From contig DASZYD010000015.1 of NCBI GenBank assembly GCA_035545555.1, positions 1 to 7,554 of the forward strand: 7,554 bases of DNA, in the 5' to 3' direction. This document shows, piece by piece, positions 1 through 5,936 of this stretch. Each line of letters opens with the position of its first letter. Position 1 is the stretch's first letter. The stretch is from JANWHZ01 sp035545555 (GTDB taxonomy: Bacteria; Patescibacteriota; Saccharimonadia; Saccharimonadales; UBA4665). The position numbers and the translations under genes were made by a program. The notes below the pieces were generated by a model, which was not told the DNA's origin, did not search any database, and was given only the letters and a program-made list of their open reading frames with translations.

Positions 1-925
1 TAAAACTGTTGCCGGCATCCGGGTTGAACTGGGTACTGCCATATGGCGAGTAATACGTAGGTGACTGGGGGATGGCTGCCAGCATGGCCGCCTGCGGCAA
101 CGTCAAATCCTTGGCAGACGTCTGGAAATAATCGCCGGCCGCGGCCTCTACCCCATACTCAACACCGCCGTACGGCGCAATGTTCAGATAACCGGTCAGG
201 ATATCGTCTTTGGAATACTCACGGCTCAGGTCAACGGCCAGGATCAGCTCCTTGATCTTGCGCGTAAAGGTGCGGTTGGCCGTCCATTGCTCGTTCAACT
301 TGACGAGCTGTTGCGTGATAGTCGAAGCGCCCTGCAGGCTGTCGCCGCCACCAAAGACATCGTGCAGGCCGGCGCGCGCAATAGCAGTCAGATTAAATGC
401 GCCTTCGTGATAAAAATTCTTGTCCTCGATCGCAACGGTCGCTTCCTTCATGTAGGGCGAGATCTCATCGCTCTGCACGGGTATGCGTTTGACGGCGTCG
501 TAATCCTGCCAGAGAACGATCTTCCCGGTACGGTCGTAATAGGTGGTACTGCCGCCGAGGCTGTCGCCGGATATGTCTTTGATCTGCGGTAAGTCTTTGC
601 GGAAATAGGCGAACACGCCGATGGTCAGTAAGAAAATCACGACAATGCCGACACCGACGAGCTTGAGTGCCATCACCAGTCCGTCACGGCTGAACCAATA
701 CTGCGCGACGCGTTTCGGGTGCAGGCGGTAGAGCGTACGCAGGAAAGGATTCTTCGGCAAGGTGCTCAGGTATGCCGCCCGGCGGGCATCACGCGCACGC
801 TTGGCGGCACGCAACCGGTCGCTCAGGCTCTGATTGAGCCGCAATGTCTTACCGGAATTGGTCGTGATGGTGCGCCTCGTCGAACTGCCGCGCCGCCGGC
901 CTGTATCCCTGCTCGATTCACTCAT
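1..925 (-). CDS. Class A penicillin-binding protein (PBP1A-type), N-terminal part, 3' end outside window
   Basis: The reading frame opens at ATG 925-923 and stays open to the left edge (308 complete codons), so the C-terminal transpeptidase domain is not visible. Residues 1-83 form a very basic, Arg/Lys-rich cytoplasmic tail, followed by one membrane anchor at about 84-107. The family-51 glycosyltransferase domain follows, with its motifs in order: EDKNFY around the expected catalytic Glu167, GASTITQQLVK (199-209), RKIKE at 222-226 leading into SKDDILTGYLN, and LPQAAMLAAIPQSP (276-289). Such enzymes polymerise lipid II into glycan strands on the outer face of the membrane and normally crosslink them with a C-terminal transpeptidase. 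The start is supported by a GGAG 11 nt upstream and by a promoter at 967-997. Family assignment is secure. The exact paralogue (ponA, mrcA or pbpF type) cannot be decided from this half. Confidence 0.93.
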   Translation of the reverse strand, partial: MSESSRDTGRRRGSSTRRTITTNSGKTLRLNQSLSDRLRAAKRARDARRAAYLSTLPKNPFLRTLYRLHPKRVAQYWFSRDGLVMALKLVGVGIVVIFLLTIGVFAYFRKDLPQIKDISGDSLGGSTTYYDRTGKIVLWQDYDAVKRIPVQSDEISPYMKEATVAIEDKNFYHEGAFNLTAIARAGLHDVFGGGDSLQGASTITQQLVKLNEQWTANRTFTRKIKELILAVDLSREYSKDDILTGYLNIAPYGGVEYGVEAAAGDYFQTSAKDLTLPQAAMLAAIPQSPTYYSPYGSTQFNPDAGNSF

Positions 926-966
926 GTTTGGTGCTGCTCCATCATACCGCGGTACTTATCACACCT

Positions 967-997
967 ATTATAGCAACGGCTGCTGATAAAATGCCAA
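967..997 (-). promoter_or_regulatory. Putative sigma70-type promoter of the PBP gene
   Basis: Read on the minus strand, a perfect TATAAT (972-967) is preceded by TGC, giving an extended -10. A TTGGCA -35-like hexamer lies at 997-992. The spacer is 19 bp, longer than the ideal 17, which the extended -10 may compensate. The predicted transcription start near 960 would give a 5' leader of about 35 nt. The rest of the 926-1053 gap shows no convincing terminator for radA. Confidence 0.6.
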
Positions 998-1053
998 GCC
1001 TTTCAGCTGCACGGGGGACCGAGATATGCACAGGGCGGCGGGCTGTATTGCCA

Positions 1054-2418
1054 TCAATCATGCTCCAGGAACTGGTTCAGCGCATCGCGCACCACAGCGA
1101 CACCGTGCAGCATGGCAGGCGCCGTACCGGTGCGCGGACGAGGGCCGATGGCGGCGGTAAAGCCCAGTTTTGTGGCTTCGGCCAGCCGTTTGTCGATAAA
1201 CGGCACGTGGCGCACTTCGCCGGACAATCCCACCTCGCCGAATACCACCGCGTTCGTTTTGAGCTGCAGTCCTTTGGCGGCTGAGCCGATCGCCATGCAG
1301 ACGGCCAGATCGGCCGCCGGCTCGGCAATCCGCAACCCGCCTACGATGTTCACGTAAATATCTTTGTCTGAAAGATTCAGCTTGGTGCGGCGCTCCAGCA
1401 TAGCAACCAGCAGGTTGAGCCGGTTCAGGTCGATACCGCTGGCGGCACGCTTGGGATAGCCATAATTCGTCTTGTTGACCAGCGCCTGCACTTCGACAAG
1501 CAGCGGGCGCGTGCCCTCCACTGTGGCCAGCACCACCGAACCATCGCTCACCTGCCGTTCCGCCAGCAACGCTGCCGATGGGTTCTCGACAGGCTTGAGC
1601 CCTTGCTCATGCATTTCAAAAATACCGGCTTCACTGGTAGAACCGAAACGGTTTTTGATAGCGCGCAGCATCTTAAAACCGCCGTAGCGATCGCCCTCCA
1701 GCTGCAGGACCACGTCCACCACGTGTTCAAGCACCTTCGGTCCGGCAATAGTGCCTTCTTTGGTGACGTGGCCGACCAAAATCACTGCCGTATCGGCCTG
1801 TTTTGCCGCTTGCATGATGGCCACTGTGCTATTGGTGATCTGCGAGACCGTACCAGGCGCGGCAAGTACCTCGGCTACTGCCATCGTTTGGATAGAATCA
1901 ACAACCACCAGCCGGTGTTTGCGCTGCCCGATGGTCGCCGCGATATCGTCGGCCGAGGTGCTGGTAGCTAACTGCAATGTCGGATGATCCGCCCCAAGCC
2001 GGGCCGCCCGGAGCGCCACCTGGTGCGCCGATTCCTCGCCGCTGACATACAAGACCGGCTCCCGCGCCGAAATCGCGTAAGCCAGCTGCAGCAGGAGCGT
2101 GCTTTTGCCGATGCCCGGCTGCCCGGCGAGCAGGATGACGCTACCCGCCACAATACCGCCGCCAAGCACATCATCGACATCGGCGATACCTGTCTGCAAC
2201 CGCTGTTGGTCGTGGACAGCAGACACGTCAACGGTTTGCGGCTGCAATGCCCTGCCACTGGATACTGCTCTACCACCAAATCCACTCCCTGCGGGTGCAG
2301 CAATCGCCTCTTCTTCCAGCGTGTTCCATTCGCCGCATTCGCCGCAACGGCCGGCCCACGCGGCATACGTGGCGCCGCAGTTCCGGCAGACAAATCGCAC
2401 CGCCTGCTTTTTTGCCAT
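1054..2418 (-). CDS. radA: DNA repair/recombination protein RadA (Sms)
   Basis: This 454-residue protein has the family's usual length and architecture. A four-cysteine zinc finger (C11, C14, C25, C28) opens it, followed by a RecA-like ATPase with Walker A GQPGIGKS (99-106) and Walker B VVVDS (171-175). The RadA-specific KNRFG motif is at 255-259. A Lon-protease-like domain fills about 275-450. RadA is a hexameric DnaB-like motor that promotes branch migration and extends recombination intermediates with RecA. The start is fixed by AGAGGAG ending 5 nt before the ATG. It lies 61 bp downstream of clpC with no clear promoter of its own, so it is probably co-transcribed, matching the clpC-radA order of Firmicutes. 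The stop is TGA. No defect is visible. Confidence 0.97.
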   Translation of the reverse strand: MAKKQAVRFVCRNCGATYAAWAGRCGECGEWNTLEEEAIAAPAGSGFGGRAVSSGRALQPQTVDVSAVHDQQRLQTGIADVDDVLGGGIVAGSVILLAGQPGIGKSTLLLQLAYAISAREPVLYVSGEESAHQVALRAARLGADHPTLQLATSTSADDIAATIGQRKHRLVVVDSIQTMAVAEVLAAPGTVSQITNSTVAIMQAAKQADTAVILVGHVTKEGTIAGPKVLEHVVDVVLQLEGDRYGGFKMLRAIKNRFGSTSEAGIFEMHEQGLKPVENPSAALLAERQVSDGSVVLATVEGTRPLLVEVQALVNKTNYGYPKRAASGIDLNRLNLLVAMLERRTKLNLSDKDIYVNIVGGLRIAEPAADLAVCMAIGSAAKGLQLKTNAVVFGEVGLSGEVRHVPFIDKRLAEATKLGFTAAIGPRPRTGTAPAMLHGVAVVRDALNQFLEHD

Positions 2419-2428
2419 GGTAACTCCT

Positions 2429-2451
2429 CTGTATGCCTACAGTGTAACACT
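2429..2451. promoter_or_regulatory. Pair of short inverted repeats in the clpC-radA gap
   Basis: Two adjoining dyads fill the middle of the 61-bp gap. CTGTA-TGCC-TACAG (2429-2442, plus strand) directly abuts the radA Shine-Dalgarno sequence. AGTGT-A-ACACT (2441-2451) overlaps it at the distal side. They could be an operator or a small RNA hairpin next to the ribosome site. No T-run follows either, so they are not intrinsic terminators. The function is unknown, and the repeats are short enough to be chance. Confidence 0.3.
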
Positions 2452-2479
2452 TCGTCGGTTACGGTGTGTGCTCCTAGCG

Positions 2480-4960
2480 CTATTCGGCAGCCGTTGTGTA
2501 TGCGAGCTCGCCGTTTTTGGCCGCCACCTGGATAACGTCGCCCGTCGCATGCCTTTCGGCGAGTAGTTCGGTCGCCAGGTGATCTTCAATCGTATCCTGA
2601 ATGAGCCGGCGCAGCGGCCGCACGCCGTTCAGCGCATCATAGCCGTGATCGAGCAAATATTGCTTGGCGGCCGGCGTCAACTGGACGCTCAGGCCCTTTT
2701 TCTGCAAGCGCGCCTTGAGCTCATCAACCTGCAGGTCAATAATCTTGAAGATGTCTTTCTTGGTCAGTGCACGAAAGACGACGATTTTATCGATGCGGTT
2801 CAGCAGCTCCGGACGCATGCTGCGCTTCAGTTCGGCACGCACCGTTTCCTGGTTGGCCGTGTGCAGCTCGTCCAGATCCTTCATGTCGCCGGGGCTGTGC
2901 GCATGGAAGCCGAAGCTGGCTTCCTTTTGCAGCTTTTCGGCGCCGATATTACTGGTCATGATAACAATCGTATTGGTAAAGTCGATGGAGCGGCCCTTGG
3001 CGTCGGCCAAACGGCCATCTTCCAGAATCTGCAGTAGCATGTTGAACACATCGGGATGCGCTTTTTCGATCTCGTCGAACAAGACCAGGCTGTACGGCTG
3101 GCGGCGAACCTTATCGGTCAATTGGCCGCCATCGTCGTAGCCGACATAGCCGGCCGGGGCGCCGACGAGGCGCGAGACATTGTGGTGCTCACCGAACTCA
3201 CTCATATCAATCTTAATGAGCGCCGATTCACTGCCGAAGAATTCACGAGCCAAGACCCGGGCCAGCTCGGTCTTGCCCACGCCGGTCGGACCGAGAAAGA
3301 TAAACGAACCGATCGGCCGCTTGTCACTCGATACACCGCTACGGTTGCGGCGGATGGCCTTGGCTACCACTTCGACCGCCTCGGTCTGGCCGATGACATA
3401 TTTGCCAAGCGTTTTTTCGAAGTTCAGCAGGTGCTTCGCCTCGGCACGGATCAGCTTCTTGACCGGTACGCCGGTCATGCGCGACACCACATCGGCCAGG
3501 TCTTCGCTGGTCACGACCAGCGTCTGGCGCTCGGGCTTGGCACTTTGCAGCTTGGCCAGCTGCTCGCTGATCTGGCTGGCGCGGGTCTTTTCGCGGGCGG
3601 CGGTTTCGTAGTCCTCAGTATCGGCCGCCTCTTCGATGCGGGTCTGCGCCAGCTTCAGTTCTTTCTGCAGGGCACGTACCTCCGGCAAGGTGCGGCCTTT
3701 TTCTACGCGGAGATATGCCGCTGCCTCGTCGATCAGGTCGATGGCTTTATCAGGCATGAACCGGTCGTTGATGTAGCGCTTGGCCAGGTGTACGGCATCT
3801 TCGATGACTTCATCGCTGATGCTGACGCCATGGAACTGCTCGTACTGTTTACGCAGGCCCCGCAGGATGGCAATGGTCTCCGGCAGAGTCGTCTCCGGCA
3901 CCTGTATCGGCTGGAAGCGGCGTTCCAGCGCCGCATCCTTTTCGATGTGCTTGGTGTACTCGGCGGTCGTAGTGGCGCCGATGACCTGGATTTTGCCGCG
4001 GGCCAGCGCCGGCTTCAGGATATTGCCGGCGTCCATGGCGCCCTCGGCCGCGCCTGCACCAACGATTACGTGCAGCTCATCGATAAAAATAATCGTATTG
4101 TTGTCTTTTTCCAGTTCGGCCAATACCTTTTTGAGGCGCTCCTCAAATTCGCCGCGGTACTTGGTGCCGGCGATCATGCCGGCCAGGTCGAGCATGACCA
4201 CGCGCTTGTCCAGCAGGCTGTCCGGCACTTCCTCGGCGACGATGCGCTGCGCCAGGCCCTCGACAATAGCCGTTTTGCCGACGCCGGGCTCGCCAATCAG
4301 CACCGGATTGTTTTTGGTACGGCGGTTGAGAATCGTAATAACCCGGCGGATCTGACTTTCGCGCCCGACCAGCGGGTCAAGCTTGCCGGCACGTGCTTGT
4401 GCAGTCAGGTCAGTACCGAAGAAATCGAGCGCCGTGCGGCGGGCCTTTTTGCTGCCGCGGCGGGCGGTCTCGGTGTCTTCGTCCCGCCCCTCGTACTGCT
4501 GGCGGTTTAAGAATTGCTCCAGCTCGTTGGTCAGCGCGTCGATGTCGGTATTCAGTTCGCGTAACAGGCGCGTGGCGCGGGCGTTCTTTTGGCTCAAAAT
4601 ACTATAGAGGATGTGCTCGGTGCCGCAATACTCCTGGCCGTAGTCCTGGGCGATGTCGCCAGCCATCTTGAGCGTTAGCTTGGCTGTCTCGGACAGCCCT
4701 TTCGCTCCCATGTTAATCACCATTGTTTTCGGCGTCAGGTTGAGCGCCAGGCGCGCACGATCCAGCGTGACGCCGGCGTTTTCAAGCAGCTTGGCGCCCA
4801 TGCTGGACTCTTGCGCCAGCACGCCCAGCAGCAAATGCTCAGTGCCGATGTACGCGCTGCCGAATGAGCGCGCGATAGCATCGGCGTGCTTCAGGCTCTG
4901 CAGCGCATTGGTGGTGAGATGATTGAGAAAATCTTGAAAATCGCTATCTGCGGGCATCAT
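2480..4960 (-). CDS. clpC: ATP-dependent Clp protease ATP-binding subunit ClpC
   Basis: This 826-residue, two-ring AAA+ unfoldase recognises damaged or adaptor-delivered proteins and threads them into ClpP. Two Clp_N repeats span about 10-150. D1 has Walker A GEPGVGKT (223-230), Walker B IIFIDE (290-295) and paired arginines at 347-348. A short M-region with a UVR-like segment (about 424-471) marks it as ClpC rather than ClpB, whose middle domain is much longer. D2 has Walker A GPTGVGKT (557-564), Walker B LVLFDE (625-630) and sensor-2 GVRPLRR (779-785). FGF at 683-685 sits where the ClpP-docking loop carries VGF, LGF or IGF. Two ATGs stand in tandem; AGGAGG nine nt before the first favours it. 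The gene has its own CIRCE-overlapped promoter and a long leader. The stop is TAG, and radA follows. No ctsR, mcsA or mcsB is adjacent. Confidence 0.96.
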   Translation of the reverse strand: MMPADSDFQDFLNHLTTNALQSLKHADAIARSFGSAYIGTEHLLLGVLAQESSMGAKLLENAGVTLDRARLALNLTPKTMVINMGAKGLSETAKLTLKMAGDIAQDYGQEYCGTEHILYSILSQKNARATRLLRELNTDIDALTNELEQFLNRQQYEGRDEDTETARRGSKKARRTALDFFGTDLTAQARAGKLDPLVGRESQIRRVITILNRRTKNNPVLIGEPGVGKTAIVEGLAQRIVAEEVPDSLLDKRVVMLDLAGMIAGTKYRGEFEERLKKVLAELEKDNNTIIFIDELHVIVGAGAAEGAMDAGNILKPALARGKIQVIGATTTAEYTKHIEKDAALERRFQPIQVPETTLPETIAILRGLRKQYEQFHGVSISDEVIEDAVHLAKRYINDRFMPDKAIDLIDEAAAYLRVEKGRTLPEVRALQKELKLAQTRIEEAADTEDYETAAREKTRASQISEQLAKLQSAKPERQTLVVTSEDLADVVSRMTGVPVKKLIRAEAKHLLNFEKTLGKYVIGQTEAVEVVAKAIRRNRSGVSSDKRPIGSFIFLGPTGVGKTELARVLAREFFGSESALIKIDMSEFGEHHNVSRLVGAPAGYVGYDDGGQLTDKVRRQPYSLVLFDEIEKAHPDVFNMLLQILEDGRLADAKGRSIDFTNTIVIMTSNIGAEKLQKEASFGFHAHSPGDMKDLDELHTANQETVRAELKRSMRPELLNRIDKIVVFRALTKKDIFKIIDLQVDELKARLQKKGLSVQLTPAAKQYLLDHGYDALNGVRPLRRLIQDTIEDHLATELLAERHATGDVIQVAAKNGELAYTTAAE

Positions 4961-4969
4961 AGTCGGTTG

Positions 4970-4975
4970 CCTCCT
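4970..4975 (-). promoter_or_regulatory. Strong clpC ribosome-binding site (AGGAGG)
   Basis: AGGAGG is a full Shine-Dalgarno core, 9 nt before the first of two consecutive ATG codons. It selects ATG 4960-4958 as the likely start. It also forms part of the 3' arm of the leader stem described at 4970-5021. Confidence 0.8.
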
Positions 4976-5021
4976 GCTGGCGGCCGGCGGGCCTTAGGTG
5001 ATCATATACCGCTGCAGTAGG
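4970..5021 (-). promoter_or_regulatory. Candidate SD-sequestering stem in the clpC leader (RNA-thermometer-like)
   Basis: On the transcript, the 5' arm CCTACTGCAGCGG (5021-5009) can pair with the 3' arm CCGCCAGCAGGAGG (4983-4970). This gives 11 Watson-Crick pairs, broken by one A.G mismatch inside the Shine-Dalgarno helix and a small A/CA internal loop. The whole AGGAGG would be buried. Imperfect pairing over the ribosome site is the general design of heat-shock RNA thermometers. A competing hairpin is also possible (TACCG just upstream pairing with CGGTA over the 5' arm's end), as is a GGCC/GGCC hairpin in the loop. The pairing was found by eye in GC-rich sequence, and no folding energy was calculated. 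Confidence 0.35.
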
Positions 5022-5059
5022 ATAGTGACGGTAGCGCGGTTGCGTATATTCGTACGTCG

Positions 5060-5076
5060 CGACACCGGCGGTGTCG
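5060..5076 (-). promoter_or_regulatory. Hairpin at the 5' end of the clpC transcript
   Basis: CGACACC-GCC-GGTGTCG is a perfect 7-bp stem with a 3-nt loop. If transcription starts about 7 nt past the -10 box (near 5079), the stem begins within a few nucleotides of the mRNA 5' end. Such structures often protect mRNA from 5'-end-dependent decay. It has no following T-run and lies downstream of the promoter, so it is not a terminator for the preceding operon. It could instead be a protein-binding dyad. Confidence 0.4.
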
Positions 5077-5085
5077 GATAGTTCT

Positions 5086-5113
5086 ATGATAGCAGTTAGC
5101 ACTCGTGAGTCAA
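5086..5113 (-). promoter_or_regulatory. clpC promoter overlapped by CIRCE
   Basis: On the minus strand, TTGACT (5113-5108) and TATCAT (5091-5086) are 16 bp apart. The -10 is preceded by TGC, an extended -10. The -35 hexamer lies inside the 9-bp CIRCE spacer, and one operator half lies between -35 and -10, so bound HrcA would block RNA polymerase directly. Confidence 0.75.
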
Positions 5114-5122
5114 GAGTGCTAA
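5096..5122. promoter_or_regulatory. CIRCE operator (HrcA binding site), perfect match, at clpC
   Basis: The sequence is TTAGCACTC, a 9-bp spacer GTGAGTCAA, then GAGTGCTAA: both half-sites match the consensus at all 18 positions with the canonical spacing. CIRCE is the operator of the heat-shock repressor HrcA, whose gene is 1.5 kb upstream in this window. It begins one base after the stop codon of the preceding gene and covers the clpC promoter. In most bacteria CIRCE controls groE and dnaK operons; here it controls clpC, probably with radA. Confidence 0.96.
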
Positions 5123-5123
5123 A

Positions 5124-5444
5124 TTACTTCTTTGGAACATCCTCTGATGGCACTGAAGCAGCGTGATGCGGATCACCGGCCATGTCATCCTGCTGCCTGG
5201 CCAAGGCTGCCAGTGTCTCCGCAGCGACCTGTTGCATGTCCTTGTGTCGGAACCGCTGCTCACGGAAGTACGCCAGCACGCCCGCCGCCACCATACCGAC
5301 GCCGGCACCGGTACATAAGAATCCGATGCCCCAGAAGCCGTCCGGGCCCATGTGCGCCTGGATGTTCTTCAGGCCCGTCAGTGCCAACACGAAACAGAGG
5401 ATAACAGCGACCCAGGCGATGTAGTACTTGGCGTTAGCGCTCAT
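5124..5444 (-). CDS. Small two-helix membrane protein of unknown function in the heat-shock operon
   Basis: I do not recognise this 106-residue protein. Two hydrophobic segments (about 7-25 and 37-60) are joined by a short loop. A basic stretch, REQRFRHK (61-68), follows the second helix and suggests a cytoplasmic C-terminus, hence a membrane hairpin with both ends inside. Residues 63-88 could be an amphipathic helix, and the last 20 residues look disordered and end in a Lys pair. The start overlaps the grpE stop as ATGA, a translational-coupling arrangement that supports the start and the reality of the gene. The stop sits one base from the CIRCE operator. It occupies the place where dnaK usually follows grpE. 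A role in membrane stress or as a membrane partner of the chaperone system is only a guess. Confidence 0.75.
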   Translation of the reverse strand: MSANAKYYIAWVAVILCFVLALTGLKNIQAHMGPDGFWGIGFLCTGAGVGMVAAGVLAYFREQRFRHKDMQQVAAETLAALARQQDDMAGDPHHAASVPSEDVPKK

Positions 5445-5935
5445 GCCGACGTAACGCGCACCATGGCGTGACGGATCACCTCGTCGCCCATTTTGTAGCC
5501 GGCCTGCAGTTCTTCGCTCACTACCTCCTCTGCACCGTCGCCGTCTTCCATACTGACCGCTTCGTGATACTTCGGGTCAAACGGCTGTCCGACGGTTGCA
5601 ATACGCTGCACGCCCAGACCGGCAAGCACGGTTTCGAACTGGCGGACAACACTGCGCACACCCTTTATATAGTCGTTCTGCTCCAGCTCGGCCGGAACAT
5701 GTTTGAGCGCGCGCTCGAAGTTATCGATCACCGGCAGCAGCTCTGCCACGACCGAGGCTTTGATGGTCGGCCGCAGGCGGCTGATTTGTTCGTCGTATTG
5801 CCGGCGCAGGTTTGTGGCGTCGGCGCGTTCGCGCTGCAGCGCGGCAGTCAACTCATCAAGTTGCTGCTGCAGCGTCGCCAGCCGGGCGGTGTCGTGCTGC
5901 TTTGGGGACTTTGGCGCATTGCCTTTTGAGTTCAT
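5441..5935 (-). CDS. grpE: Nucleotide exchange factor GrpE
   Basis: GrpE speeds ADP release from the Hsp70 chaperone DnaK in the cytoplasm. The 164-residue sequence has the expected layout. A charged, disordered start is followed by a long dimerising helix/coiled coil (about 15-65). The conserved LLPVIDNFERAL (66-77) comes next, and then the C-terminal beta-wing with FDPKYHEAV (119-127) and GYKMGDEVIRHAMVRV (146-161). Its ATG follows the hrcA stop after a single base, and its GGAGGAGG ribosome site lies inside the last hrcA codons, so the two are translationally coupled. Length is slightly short for the family but all core motifs are present. Its partner dnaK, and dnaJ, are not in this window. 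Confidence 0.96.
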   Translation of the reverse strand: MNSKGNAPKSPKQHDTARLATLQQQLDELTAALQRERADATNLRRQYDEQISRLRPTIKASVVAELLPVIDNFERALKHVPAELEQNDYIKGVRSVVRQFETVLAGLGVQRIATVGQPFDPKYHEAVSMEDGDGAEEVVSEELQAGYKMGDEVIRHAMVRVTSA

Positions 5936-5936
5936 C

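Noticed and set aside
973..1053. Intrinsic terminator after radA
   Set aside because: Only 4-5 bp pairings were found, none followed by a T-run on the minus strand.
2429..2442. LexA/SOS box before radA
   Set aside because: The CTGT and ACAG ends are 6 bp apart instead of 8, and no Bacillus-type CGAAC-N4-GTTCG is present.
2419..2479. Separate promoter for radA
   Set aside because: TACACT near 2441-2446 resembles a -10 box, but no acceptable -35 lies 16-19 bp upstream.
1984..2566. Plus-strand open frames of 155-183 codons over the start of radA and the end of clpC
   Set aside because: They shadow radA and clpC, have no ribosome site or family resemblance, and are low-complexity in amino-acid use.
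3056..4510. 484-codon open frame on the plus strand, antisense to clpC
   Set aside because: It lies wholly within the secure clpC gene, resembles no protein family, and is expected from codon bias in GC-rich DNA.
2480..4960. ClpB instead of ClpC
   Set aside because: The middle region is short and carries a UVR-like segment rather than ClpB's long coiled coil, and a ClpP-loop tripeptide (FGF) is present.
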